From: Dipteris shenzhenensis
Taxonomy: Eukaryota; Polypodiophyta; Polypodiopsida; Gleicheniales
Reading direction: 5' to 3' (one strand)
NCBI GenBank assembly: GCA_047967505.1
Contig: CM106539.1
DNA length: 64,000 bases
Shown: positions 42,966 through 55,002 of the stretch, one piece after another
Position numbering within the stretch: position 1 is the first letter of the stretch
Layout of the letters: each line of letters begins with the position of its first letter
Program-made: the position numbers and the translations under genes
Notes under the pieces: generated by a model
Database searches by the model: none
Told to the model about the DNA's origin: nothing
What the model saw: the letters and a program-made list of their open reading frames with translations, nothing else

Positions 42966-43698
42966 TTTGATCGATTAGTAAAAGAGGTGCCAATCTCAAG
43001 GCCGGAATCTCTATCTCTAGTGGTAAAACTGCCTCAGTACCGTACACTAACTCAAAAGGAGTGTGACCTATAGATGTTTTATGGGTGATGTTGTAAGCCC
43101 ACACGGCTTCAGTGACCTTCTGATCCCACTGGCTCCTATTCCCCGTGGCCATTTTCCCCATGGTTTTACAAAGAAGGCCGTTGGTCTGCTCCATTTGTCC
43201 CATGGATGCTGGATGATAGATGCTAGAAGTGCGGTGATCAATACCCATGCGATCCATGAGCAATTCCATTGCTTCATTTAAGAATGGACTCCCATGGTTA
43301 GAAACTATTTCCATGGGTGTCCCAAACCTTGTGCAGATACGTTCAAATATGAAATTTGAAACTGCCTTACCATTTGCAGCGGGGAGGGTGATAGCTTCAG
43401 CCCACTTAGTGACATACTGAGTGGCTACCAAAAGATACTTCAATTTGCGGGCAGTCATGGGCAAGGGCCCGACAAAATCTATTCCCCACTTCTGAAACAA
43501 ATGGATGGACATCATTGGGCGATGTTGCCCAGGACGCAAATCCTTCCTACCAAAGAATTGGCATGGTTCACAGGTTTTGCAATACAAAGTGACATCCTTG
43601 AACAAGGTCGACCAATAGTATCCAACATGTAAAATCTTCGTAGTTGTATAGTCACTAGCATAGTGGCCTCCACAAAATCCATCATGATAATCCTTCAA
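42949..43698 (-). pseudogene. Ty3/gypsy integrase with altered catalytic Asp
   Basis: An uninterrupted 248-codon frame: end of the zinc finger (GGHYASDYTTTKIL, then CKTCEPCQ), core start WGIDFVGPLPMTARK with the first Asp, second motif IVSNHGSPFLNEA where the expected Asp is Asn, and QMEQTNGLL with the Glu. It ends FELVYGTEAVLPLEIEIPA, LRL. The frame is well kept, but the Asp-to-Asn change predicts loss of strand transfer. It is the last part of the minus-strand gypsy element. Confidence 0.85.
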
Positions 43699-44441
43699 TA
43701 CCTAGGCACTTCATCTGCATCAATGGCCCATCTTAGTACCCCATCCATGCCTTGACGGTACAAGACCCCATCAAAGAGAGTGTAGCGCCTACTATCTCTT
43801 CAGATCTTCTTTCTGTCATAGCTAGTACTTTTTGGAGGAAAGGAGAAAGCAGTCAGAAACCTGTAGATACCACCATACCATGGATCCCCAACTTCTATGG
43901 CCGCTACAAGGGTTACATCGAGGCACTCCTCTAAATCAATCAAAGCATTCTTCAAGTTGGAACAACCCCCTTTTACAATTTTGAAAGAAAAATCATATTC
44001 TTGTAGAACTGCCAACCATTTGGCCAATCGGCCCATGGGATTTGGTGATTGAAGAACCTACTTTGCAAGACCATTGCTAGAGCTTATAATGAAGGACTTT
44101 CCAACCACATAATGCTTAAATTTCTCAATGTAGAACATCAAAGACAAGGCATGCTTGTCAGCCTCAGAGTAGCATCGTTCAGTTTCGAGCAATTGTCGGG
44201 AAGCAAATCGTATAGGATACATGAACCGATCCTCTCCTTGCTAGAGAAGAATACCTGCCAGAGTGTGCTCACCAAACCCAGGATTGATACAAAAAGCCTT
44301 TGACCAATCAAGATTGCGTAGAATGGGTTCTGAAGCCAAAGCATTCTTGATTTGTGCAAACCCATGATCACAATCCTCATCCCAAGAGAAATCAACCCCA
44401 TCTTTTAATGGCATAGTCATGGGTCATGTCAAAGCAGCATA
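43699..44441 (-). pseudogene. Ty3/gypsy RNase H region, decayed
   Basis: Lies between RT and integrase. Readable pieces include GRLAKWLAVLQEYDFSFKIVKGGCSN (RNase H end, about 43960-44036) and SILGLVSTLWQVFFSSKERIGS-type text at 44200-44290. Stops and frameshifts divide it. Confidence 0.7.
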
Positions 44442-45117
44442 TTAATCAATGAAGCAATGATAGTATCCTGCTAGATTGACAAATGAGCATACCTGATGTT
44501 TGGTTGTTGGAGGGGAGAGCTTGAGGATGGCTTCTACCTTCTCAGGGTCAGGCTTGACACCCTCGGATGAGACAATATGTCCTAGTAACCTCCCTTGAGT
44601 GGCTCCAATGGTGCATTTCTCAAGGTTGAGATTGCCATTCCCATCATTGACCCTTTGGAAGGCCAACCTAACCTTCATGACGTGCTCCTTACATGATGAG
44701 AATATACAAAAATCATCTAAAAACACCTCTAAGAAATTCCCCAAATAAGGAGAAAACACCATTTGCATAAATCTTTGAAGGTAGCAGGATGGTGAGGCCA
44801 AATGGCATTACTTTGAATGCAAATGTCCCCCAGGGTGTGGCAAATGTGGTTTTAAGCACGTCTTCTTCGGCAATCCTGATTTGATAAAACTCGGAGTAAC
44901 CATCACAGAAAGTATACATCTCATGACCACTTACCTTCTCAAGAATGAGGTCTTGAAAGGGAAGAGTATGATGGTCCCTCTTGGTGGCTGCATTGAGTTT
45001 CTTATAGTCAATGCAGACCCACCACTTGTTGTTTTTCTTTGGGGTGACTACCACTGGTGAAACCCATTTAATATTGTGAACCGGAACAATAAACCCAGCT
45101 TCTACAAGTTTCTGCAA
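44442..45117 (-). pseudogene. Ty3/gypsy reverse transcriptase
   Basis: First frame: AGFIVPVHNIKWVSPVVVTPKKNNKWWVCIDYKKLN, then YTFCDGYSEFYQI and TTFATPWGTFAFKVMPFGL. It shifts near 44790 to the frame with EVFLDDFCIFSS (the catalytic FLDD at about 44710-44730), followed by NLNLEKCTIGATQGRLLGHIVSSEG. All core motifs are present but split by at least one frameshift. Confidence 0.85.
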
Positions 45118-45953
45118 CTATGAGTGCAAAGCATCAGTCTGTAGGGGCCCTAATCTCCGATACTTCTAAGCCACAGGCTTCGCCAGCAGGCTTCAGCCCT
45201 ATCTTGTGCTTTATGGTAGTAACATGGCGAAGGTGGTGGTAGCTAGTTGCGAAGAGGTCAGGGAAATATTTGAACATTTCTAGGAACTTGTCTTTCTCAC
45301 TTGGAGTGAGGTCTAGGGAAAGCATGGATTCAAGCTGTTACCTTTTCTATAGGTGGCGGGGTCGGAGACACCCCCATCATGCAAACTTCCTCCTCTGAGG
45401 ACTCCTCCCCCCCGTCTAATCCTTCCATTGATTCAGACACCGAGGATGAGAGAGTATCACTGTCTTGCTCCTCTTCTTCTTCTGGTTCCGTGGCACCTGG
45501 TTGGACCAGGATCTTCTCCTTAGAAGCACCAAAAGACATGTGTCATGTCTTCCAATAGATGACTGCATCACTCTTTCTCAACCATGGTCTCCCGAGTATG
45601 GCTGGGTAACTCCTGCCTATATCTTCGATGTCCACTACATAGAAATTGACGGTGGTGGTCAACCCATTGATAGTGATGGGCAAATCCTCAATGACTCCTA
45701 GGGTGGCGAGTCGTCGACCATCTGCTACCTTGATTCGAGTGGAGGAACGCCTTGTGCATTTCAAATTCAATTTCTTCATGATTTGGGGCACCATGATATT
45801 ACATGTAGCTCCCCCATCAACACACACACTTTTGACACGATAATTATCTATGATGACATCTACTGTATGTGGGTGCTGATCAATTTCTTCAGAGATAGAA
45901 GAGACCTCTCGTACCTTTCCCTTTTTCTTGCTCCTCCTTGTTGAGAACCCTTA
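45118..45953 (-). pseudogene. Ty3/gypsy protease and linker
   Basis: The frame 45827-45543 begins MCVDGGATCNIMVP, an aspartic protease with DGGA in place of D(S/T)GA, and includes AILGRPWLRKSDAVI. An acidic linker follows (TEPEEEEEQDSDTLSSS, about 45500-45400), then the pre-RT segment SEKDKFLEMFKYFPDLFATSYHHL at 45300-45230. A stop at 45540-45542 separates protease from linker. Confidence 0.78.
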
Positions 45954-47210
45954 CTACAGCTCACGTCTCACCTTAGGGCTTAATGCTATTAGTTGAGGGA
46001 GCGTGATGCTCAAAAACCGATGAGCAAGGTCCTGAATAACCGAATAGTCCTCTTGCCTTGAGCTGATGGGAAAATCCGAGGGCGACCACTTACTCTTGCG
46101 AGATTTTTTAGTCTTCTCTGTTGGTGGGTCTACCATCTTAGCATCTGAGGGCTTTGAGAAGGACACCTTCTTCCTGGAGCAGTTTGGTCCACGGTTTAGA
46201 GAGGGGTCCAAGGTGATACGACTTATTTTCCCGAGGTCAAGGATCTTTACATCAGAATCCTCAGTGCCTGATTTACTTAGAAGATTCACCCTTGGAATAT
46301 TGGGACATTCCGTGACCCTTTTGGTGGAACTCGTAGCACACAACATTGGCATGTTCTCTTGGAGGGCGATTGGATTGATTTTTGATGCCCACCATCTCAA
46401 GCCGAAGATCATTCAAGGCCTTGGCTAGGTCATTGACTCCGGGTTCCTTAGCAGGAGGGGTCAGGGAAGTAGGAAGGAGGGGGGCTCATGGGCGAGGCTG
46501 GGGAAATCTTCCAGGCGGAGGTTGAGGATATACTCCTTGTTGAGGGTAAGCATCTAAGGGAGGACCATACATTTGAGGTGGAGGTGGTGGATACATCCCT
46601 GATGAGGGGTGGGGGTATGCCCTTGAGTTAGACCCCCCAAGTTGTTGTTGCAAGAATTGAGGGGGTTGCGGAGGGACAATCGTCTTCTTTGAAGCGGGGT
46701 CAGACTAAACTTTATCAAACTTTTGAGCAATCTCATGTGCTAGCACCATAGTTTCTGGATTCTCCCATTTAAGCTTGAGGAGGAATTCATCACTTGCTCC
46801 TGCTACAAGGTAGCCAAGCACATGTTGAGTCATTCCAGCTCAAAATCCGGCATTGTCCTCCTGCATGGCAATTAAACAGTCCAGGAGCACGGCCGCTCGA
46901 TCCACATATCGACGTGCGGTCTCACCTTCTAATTGCTTCAAGTTTGCCACCTGCAAGTACACATTCTCCGGCTCCTCTTCTTTACCGAAAAACTCAATCA
47001 TCACTGCTGTTAACCTTGGCTAGATTTGGCGAATGTCATCGGCCTACTTCTCATACCACACTTGAGCCAAACCATCTAGAAATGTGGGAAGAACCAACAG
47101 CCATCTATCTTCAGTAAGAAAGTTGAGAGAAACACAATGGCGCTTGAAGGCCACAAGATACTCATTTGGATTTTCTTCAATCCACATCCACAGAACACGG
47201 GAATGTCAAC
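45954..47210 (-). pseudogene. Ty3/gypsy gag, decayed
   Basis: Read leftward from 47210: NPNEYLVAFKRHCVSLNFLTEDRW, then TFLDGLAQVWYEK-type text, a standard gag segment. A proline/glutamine-rich part follows at 46700-46450. A zinc knuckle near 46350-46300 (CYEFHQKGHGMSQY) has its second and last Cys replaced. Frames change several times. Confidence 0.68.
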
Positions 47211-47239
47211 CATGCTTGGAAAATAGAAAAGAGAGAGAC

Positions 47240-48460
47240 GAAATGAGGCTTATCTATGGGCAAACAATGGAAAGAGGTATCTTGAATTGAAAATAAGGTG
47301 AAGATACATCCACAAAGCACACATAGGCGGGGTAGGGTGTGACTGGCTATTGTGAAATACTACACGGGAAGAATCTTTACCATAGAATAGCTCATAGACA
47401 ATCTTAAAAGGACCAACCCTCATGATATCACATCCATCTTTACAAGCGAGGGTTAGAGACACAGCGCTGCATGAGGCTGTTCATCAAGGCAAACAAGAAT
47501 GCCATGACAAATGTCAACAATTGGAGAGCTTGCACATCACCTTCAGCTTCTTCCAGTTCTTGTAATTGCCATGCTATTTCTTCAAGGGGTGTGCAGTCTG
47601 GAATCCTTCTTTTAAGCAATGTTCTTGAGGACCTTTCTGATGATCTTCCGAAGTCGGTAACCTCGTATCAAATATGCCCAACACTTAGTTTCATGATGAC
47701 CACAACCTTTGCATTCCTTATAAATGATCACCCTCCTTCATGGCTTGCGGCTTTGTTGGGGTGGTGCTTCCACTCGCGTCATGCGTGATTGAAGTACAAG
47801 CTTCACGTGCCAAGAAATCAGCAACTACATTTTGAGCTCGAGGGATATGCTGAATTTTTACCTCTTCGAATTATTGGCACAGTTCCAATGCTTGTTGATG
47901 TCGTGGAACCAAGCCTTCGCTCCACACCTTCCACCTTTCACTAACTTGTTCACACATGAGTTGAGAATGTCCTTGCACCTCAAGTTGCTTGATGCGATGT
48001 TCTTGCACCTTTTGTAGCCCAAAAATGAGTGCCGAGTACTCAGCTTGGTTGCAAGTACTTGCTAGTGCAGACTTACTATAACAATACACCTCACCCCCTG
48101 GTGAAGTGAGCTTCACACCCACACTAGCAGCCTTGGTCGAAGGTTGGTATGCGCCATCAAATTGGAGGAGCCAAGATGTCATCACACCAAGACTAAAATC
48201 CGGACATCCCAAGTTTCTTGGTAGTCCAAGATAGGTAGAAGGAGAGGGTGGGGAGAATTTAATACTTGAGCCAAACATTCAGCACCATATAAACTTACAA
48301 TCCTTTGTTGATAGTTTATCTTTAGACTAAAAAGAATTACAACTTGAAGCTCAAAATGAGGCACAAAGGGTTGATTAGGTACAAAGGGATTCCTTGGTTG
48401 AAACATTACCAACCATAGCCGAGCCCTAGAAACCTTGTAGTGAGATTGAGAATAAACCAT
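47240..48460 (-). pseudogene. RNase H-like gene remnant
   Basis: The frame 48278-47871 contains LLQFDGAYQPSTKAASVGVKL, then GGEVYCYS, CNQAEYSALIFGLQ and LEVQGHSQLMCEQV. This is the RNase H fold of the type found in plant RNase H-like proteins and in the extra RNase H of some gypsy elements. The first Asp and Glu are kept; the third acidic residue (usually GDSQL) is His. After a stop the C-terminal helix region reads HIPRAQNVVADFLAREA (about 47855-47800). The upstream frame 48460-48182 (SLYGAECLAQVLNSP) and downstream frame 47462-47250 (CDIMRVGPFKIVYELFYGKD) may be parts of the same gene. It could be a captured host gene or a retroelement piece. Confidence 0.55.
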
Positions 48461-48479
48461 TCAAGACGAGCTTATCCAT

Positions 48480-50550
48480 AGGAATTAATAGGCAGATGCA
48501 CCAAATATCCCCCCAAGCTTGGGGAGCATCCTACCCTTCGAAGAAGGACACTCTTTTAATTACCTTCGAAGTAGCAAGTAGCTCAATCACCGCACAATGA
48601 GTAGAATTGAAATCAAAGTCCTCCCAGCATATCACTAGTTCTTTAGCTTGAATCATCCATGGTGTATCATCCCACCCGTCGTCTCCTTGAGCAATGAACT
48701 ATACAATCAGTTGTTGAAGATCGACATGAAGATCAAGAAAGAGATCTCGCCCATTGGTAGCTGTAAGGCACGGAGGACCAGGCATCAAATCCTTAAACTC
48801 GTCGAGAAGTGACATAAATATCCACCCTCCTCGCGTGACGTGCATCCATGAAGTGAACTTGAAAAGGTTTGAAATCTGCGATCTAGTAGGAGATATGAGT
48901 AGAGCACATGAAGTGAAGTACTTTTTCTTTTTACAGCATGTGAAAATTCCCTACAGTTAGAGGGTTACAGTTCATGGGATTTCAATATATAAGCAATATC
49001 AGTACATTTTCATCACTTCTTATCTGCTAGCCCAATGATAAGTCTCCCTTTTGTGAAGGGGGAGGTCTTGGGTTCAAATCCCACTCTTTAATAAAAAGAG
49101 AGGAGAGGAGAAGGAGAAGAGAAAGAGAAAGAGAAAGAGAAGAGAGGGGGGGGCGCGAGATCTGTTATAGTTTTGCAGAAGCCCAGAAAAATTGTCCGCC
49201 ACTAGAAAACGCAGGAGCCCAGAAAACCGTCACCATCTGTCCGTGATGCATGCGGGTGTACATAGTAGATGCGCGAATGTAGGAACTCAGAGGGAGCACG
49301 GATGTTATAGTTCTACAGAGCAGAAGATTCGCTAGCTAGAATACATGTAGGAACTGTGAGCAGAAAGCAGGTAGACTAGAAGCGCATAAGCAAGGAGGTT
49401 TTGTAGCCGTAGAGACAGGGAAGGCACACAGTTGGGAGGTGCAAAAGTAGAGAACTATGCACGGAAGAGGCTGTAGAGCTGCACCTAGTCGTAGGAGTAA
49501 CAAATTTTACACCACTAGCTGTGGAGATTTCGATCCCATTAGCCACACCATTTCTATTAGCCAGAAAAGAAATCAAGACAAGAGGCTAGAGGATAGGTAT
49601 GGCGACGCTTGAGGGCCATAGAGGAATAGGGAACGTGAGGGGAGGAGCATTAACATGGGTGGGGAAAAGGGATTAAGAGGGGAGGGAAAGAAGAGGGAGA
49701 CTATGGCACAAGGGGAGAGGGAGAGGGGAAAGAGGAGTATGTACATGGGTGGAGGAGGAATGTAGAGATGGAGACATCAAGGGAAAATCAAAGTACTAGC
49801 TAGGTGCTTTATTTGAAAGGAAGGGAAGGGGAAATCAAAGTACTAGCTAGGTGCTTTACAAGAATGAGCGTGTTCCATCAAGGAATAGCCCCCTCATTTT
49901 ATAGCCAAGAGAGAGGGTCTCTCCTAATAAATGCATCCTCCCACATGCATGGTGTGTGTGGAAGAGTCTCCCATGTGGGCTAGGCGGTTACGCGCTCTCA
50001 ATTGTGTGCGATAATGCTTGGCCACATTTTTCCACATATATCAACTCCCATATCCCAAGTCTATGATACTCCCTTGGTCTCTTCCCAATTTTACAATACG
50101 TTCAAACATCTAGGAGGACAAGTGGAGGGTTGGCACAAGGAATCTTGCCACCTCATCCTACTTTCCCCATTATTTAACTTGCACTCTTGGACCTTCTATA
50201 CCTCCCCCACATGGGCCTATCCTATATGGAGGGAATAACCCAATATAATATCCATCTCCACCTATTTTATATTACTTCTCCCATGGACTTTGGGCCATAT
50301 CTCACTAAATGCATGCATGGGACTGCCTAGGTGGAGGGGTGGCACATGGAGGAGCCATGCCACCTTAACATTTTATAGTATTAGTACCATGGATTATGTA
50401 CAACACACCTTATGGGTCCTCTTACGTGGAAGGGTGGCACATGGTCATGCCCTACCACCTCAACCTTGGGCCCTATGCACACCATATTTTATTATACTAT
50501 TGCCACACATACAAGCACACACTCATATTTATGTCTTTTTGCTTTGGTCA
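48480..50550. other. No gene recognised; purine-rich and locally duplicated
   Basis: A GA-rich low-complexity tract lies at 49084-49155 and again more loosely at 49660-49740. A ~48-bp repeat (AATCAAAGTACTAGCTAGGTGCTTT) occurs at about 49785 and 49833. CT-rich, LTR-like text (CTCCTAATAAATGCATCC and CCTCCCACATGG repeats) runs over 49900-50480, but no partner LTR was found. Confidence 0.45.
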
Positions 50551-50559
50551 AATTTATCC

Positions 50560-51060
50560 ATAACAGTGCGCAATATGGTTAGACGCTATCCCTGTTTGCT
50601 CCATTTGTGTGCCCACACGTACATGGCCATTTTTTAAAATTTGTATTATAACACGTGAATGAGCCCCAACAAGCATATGCATAAAAATAAAATTTTTAGA
50701 AAGGGCCAAACTTGGACATGTGCACATGGGCACACAATACAAGCAAATGGCATCGCCTTTGCCCGATTTGTGGGCCTGCATGCACATGGCCAGTTTTGGC
50801 CATTTTATTTTGAATTTTTGGTGCTATATCACCTCACAAAGCATATCCATAAAAAAGAATTATTTTGAATTTTTGGTGCTATATCACCTCACAAAGCATA
50901 TCCATAAAAGGAAATTAAAAGTGCAAGGGTAGAACTGGCCATGTGTATGCGAGCACTGATGCCATCTGCTCAATTTGTGCACCCGCACACACATGGCCAG
51001 TTCTTATCATTTTTTTGAATTTTTTGTGTATGCACACCTAAACATGCTACAAAGAGCCCC
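50560..51060. repeat. Three diverged ~170-190-bp units, with a 55-bp tandem duplication
   Basis: Each unit contains a phrase such as TTTGTGGGCCTGCATGCACATGGCCAGTTTT (about 50600, 50770, 50975) preceded by a GCATATNCATAAAA string. Inside, a 55-bp segment TATTTTGAATTTTTGGTGC is duplicated at 50806 and 50861 with near identity. Confidence 0.65.
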
Positions 51061-52840
51061 AATAAAGAATATCCCCCCCAAAAAAAATCCAAAAATGGCT
51101 TGAGTTTTGTTTGTTTAATTTTTGTGGGAATTGTTTAAGAATGTGTCAACCTAGCAATATAATAAATCTACCATCAGCGCTCCGAAGTCATGTGTTCCAC
51201 AACATTGTGTCTTTTGAAATTGATGGAGATTCTACACCTTCCCTACCACATTCAATAGTCTTTCCTTAAATCAATATGCATGGATTGATCTAGCCATTGC
51301 AGAACATGCCTTATGAGTATACACAATCCTCATTGATGATGATAGATTTTGGGAAATGTAATTGGAAACTCTAGATTGAGTCAATGTAGCCTCCCACATT
51401 ATTAATGAGATGCTGATTGTTGAGAATTCCTTTTATGTTGTCAATATGATCCATTGGAATGTGCACTCATCATTAAGTTAATTGATCACCTCAAGCATGG
51501 CATTTCACCACTCTCTATCATATTATTAATCATACCACAATGTGTAGACAATTTATTTCATTGCCAAATGAATGGTATGTTTTGGAAAAGTATAGTGTGT
51601 ACTCAACAATGTTAGCCTATATTGGCATTTTTAAGTAAAAACTTTGAATTTCTTATGGATAAAATGTTAAAACACATTATGCATTAAAATTGTTTACACA
51701 AAATGTAAAGATAATTCTTTCACAATAAAATTTAATGTCATTGCAAATTAACATCACCATGAAAAAGTAGACTAGCTAAGTCAGCCAATGAAATTGATAA
51801 TAATACATTGGTCAAGATCTTGGCAAGAATTGAGAAAGGAATGAGCGACTGATTTTGTAAAATTAGATTAGGTAATTTCCTAATGATTGGATGAGCAAAT
51901 TGGGGAAATGCCAATAAAGGTGGATAGATTAGGGAACTTAGTTTAGTATTTAAGATAGTAAGTTTTAGATTAGCTTAGTTTAGATTCACTAAGTTAAAAT
52001 ATATTTGGATTGGGTTAGTATTAGTAGATTAGGTAGTATTTTAATAATTTAGACATATTTTATTTAAAATATATCTAGTTTTAAATAAAGTACATTTAAA
52101 TTAGATTGGGATTAGGTTAATTTATAAGAGTATTTAAAATTATATTTAATTTTAATTAACTTAAAATAATATAAAATATATTTGAATTGCTTATTATTTG
52201 TCCACAGCAAAAAATTGATCATCTTTTTTGAGCTTTACATGCTCTTCATGTCACATGTGATTTTTTACACATAGTTTTTGGCCACTACATCAAAACCACT
52301 TCTTTTATACATTGCATTGTCTTCTTCAATGCATATAATCCTAGCACACTAAAATTAACAAGGAGAAGAAATTATTTCTTACTTTTCTATATTTTGATGG
52401 CTGGTGTAGCATAGATAGGTTTACCTTAGAGGGGACGTTTGAATTTCTCCACCAAAGCCAATCAAGCGATGATTGAACTTACCTGCTTAGTTCCTAGGGA
52501 AGTTAATCCCTTCACTCATATGCAGTTTTACACTCATAACATCTCCTTAAACCCAACTACCCACGATTTAGTAAGTAGAATGCATAGTTTTAAGAGATAC
52601 TGGTAGTTGTCCCAGACTAAGAGTGGGAAGAGTGAAGTTGTATCAGTGGGCAGATTGCACTTTATTTCATTTTACACTTTCCATGACTTCATTATAAAGC
52701 ATTATTGGATATTTTCCTCACATTTATGCACATATTTGAGCCTTGTAAAGCCTTTTAGCTATTCTTAGGCCATCCATGATTCATTAGGCATAGTTCATAG
52801 TTTTCAAAGATATTGCCAGTTGTATCATTGGGCATATTAC
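51061..52840. other. AT-rich DNA without genes
   Basis: Very AT-rich, especially 51880-52200, with recurring TTAGATTAG and AAAATATATTT. No motif-bearing frame was seen. It could act as a scaffold-attachment region or be old decayed repeats. Confidence 0.45.
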
Positions 52841-52841
52841 A

Positions 52842-53300
52842 TTGATGGGGGCACGCAACAATTGTATCATTGGGGGCCATTTGCACTTTATATATTTTCA
52901 TTGTATCGCCTTATTGGGCATTTTTGTTGCATTTGCGCACATAGTTGAGCTTGTAAAGCCATCTAATCTATTCTTGGCATTTATTACCATATCCAACCTT
53001 TTCACACATTGGATATATTGCACTCTCGAATTGTGGTTATTTACTTATAGCTATCTAAAATCTTCATTACTTTTTTGTGTAGGATTCCATATCATTATGG
53101 AGCACTCAAAAGAGATTCAAGATGTCAAGGTTAGAGAATTTGCATCCAACCTCATCTTGAATTTGCAAGGAAAAGAGTATCTTGTGGATGGCTTCAAAAA
53201 GTGGGACCATTATCACATGGGTAGGAGAGCTTCGTTTTTTTTTCCCAAAGGAAGACAAGATATTCTTTGTGATATCAAGGAAGTATTACTAGGGAACTGA
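52842..53300 (+). CDS. Unrecognised ORF, 152 codons
   Basis: Hydrophobic N-terminal half with likely membrane-like stretches (FIYFHCIALLGIFVAFAHIV). The C-terminal half is more polar (SKEIQDVKVREFASNLILNLQGKEYLVDGFKKWDHY). The second half, from the Met at about 53097 (MEHSKEIQDV), looks more like true protein. Similar-style text continues in other frames to about 53660 (PKPSKFLELHTTLEALADV). It may be the first coding part of a decayed element whose terminal repeats are at 53757 and 60266, or something older. No family assigned. Confidence 0.3.
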   Translation: MMGARNNCIIGGHLHFIYFHCIALLGIFVAFAHIVELVKPSNLFLAFITISNLFTHWIYCTLELWLFTYSYLKSSLLFCVGFHIIMEHSKEIQDVKVREFASNLILNLQGKEYLVDGFKKWDHYHMGRRASFFFPKGRQDILCDIKEVLLGN

Positions 53301-53756
53301 GGAGCCATGGGATGCATCCTTATCCAAGCAAGATATAACTTTGAGCATTGTCGTAGAAATAATCATTGACCCAAAAATGACTTTGATGGATAATTTTGCA
53401 AATTATTTAGATCCTAAAGTTAAAGTAATTATTTTATTGTGTCAAGGAGATATGTAGAACACTTTGTCATGCCACCTCCTAAACCATCTAAGTTCCTAGA
53501 ACTACATACTACATTGGAGGCTCTTGCAGATGTGTAGGGACAATTTTTGAATGTGGAGAAAAAAAGGATGCATACAGAGATCATGGTTGAGTTCTTTGAG
53601 AAGGCACAATATGCACCTCAAGTTAAAGGACCGTTACACAAGGAAGAACATGCACACGCTTGATTTATGGTTGGATAGCTAAGACATAATCTTTTTGCTA
53701 ATGGACATGATGGACATGCTCTTTGTTGAGGATTCATCTCAAAATCATGTTTGATA

Positions 53757-54330
53757 TGTGCATAACACTAACACATAGAGTACTAAAGGGAAAGGGTTGG
53801 AAACCCTAACCCTAAGCCTAAAGAGGTTTGCATATATTCTTTATTTTCAACTAAATCTAGTGTACAATTAGTCATTTGTAGTGTGCTCTCTAGCTGTGCC
53901 CTCTCTCCTCATCTCCACTCTTCTCCTCCAACACTCCTTTCTTCTCCTATACCACACGCATTGGTAGACGACATTAGTTGGATGCAACGGCTTGGATTCC
54001 TTCACATGGGAACAACACTTCTTGAGAAGTAGATCCTCTCTCCATTTTGTTCAGGTATCAAAGCTCCCTTTCCTTTCACTGAGGGATTTCAATCCACATG
54101 AGAGCATGAGAAAGTTTGAGAGTTCTTGAGAGTTCTCTTCCGTGAGAGAAAAATTTAGTTCACTTCCGTTCATGTGAAATTTTTCCATCCATTGAGAGGT
54201 CTTTGTTCATTCTTGAGAGACTTTTCTTCTTTCTCTTGAGTCTATGTGAGTTCATTTCATTCCAATGATTTAAGTAGGGATTCTCTACTCAATGTGAGAA
54301 ATAGAAAGATAGAGAGATTAAAATCCTTTG
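53757..54330 (+). repeat. Direct repeat with telomere-like motif, left copy
   Basis: Begins TGTGCATAACACTAACAC and contains GGAAACCCTAACCCTAAGCC. CT-rich text and GAGAG/TTCTTGAGAGTTC repeats follow. It resembles 60266-60690. AGGTATCAAAGC at about 54053 is close to the tRNA-Met primer-binding site, suggesting an LTR ending there, though the similarity to the right copy seems to continue past it. Confidence 0.55.
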
Positions 54331-55000
54331 AGAGATTGTCTCAAAGAGAGAAAGATTCATTGCTTGAGAACAAGAGAGAAGTATTTCCTTTCTCAAATGA
54401 TCTTTCATAGAGTTCCATTTGTGAGAGAGTTCTTTGAGTTTCCTTACTCAGTTTATTGAGAGCTTCTGTGGCTTGAGAGAGAGATATAGAGGTGGCCAAC
54501 TCATCCTCTACTAAAAAACAAGCCACTTCTACTCTCTAGCTACCCTCATGGGCTCCCTACAGTAGTAGCTACTTACATAGAGGTGAGCAACAACTTCATT
54601 GACCTTAGAAGCCTACCTACACAATGCTCACCTCACAACCATAGGTAGCTCTACACAAATGACTACTCTATCAACCACCTCACAAGGCAACCTATAACCA
54701 AGTGTGCAACAATGCCTTGTCTACAAGCTACCCGCCAACTAGATACTTCCATGACCAATGAGCTACTATCACAACCGACTATGGATCGCTACCTAATAAC
54801 CCAGCTAGTCACTCCCATATGTCCTATGACTCCCTCTATAATACCAATGCTCAAGCCGACAACAAAGGTGACTCTAGCGATGACTAGGAAACAATGACAA
54901 CATAGCAAGCAAGGCTTGCACATAGCCATGACTACTTTAAATCAGTTTACCTCCACAAAACAAAGACCATGTGGGTATCCAAAGACCTAGCTAAGGACTT
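54330..55000. other. Leader-like stretch without genes
   Basis: GAGAG-rich to 54500, then a CTAC/CAAC-rich simple-sequence region (54540-54900). No convincing frame. Confidence 0.4.
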
Positions 55001-55002
55001 TC

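Noticed and set aside
53800-53825. True chromosome end or interstitial telomere
   Set aside because: Only two to three units, present at the same position in both copies of a dispersed repeat.
54540-54900. Coding exon in the CTAC/CAAC-rich stretch
   Set aside because: Simple-sequence composition and no domain; frames differ without constraint.
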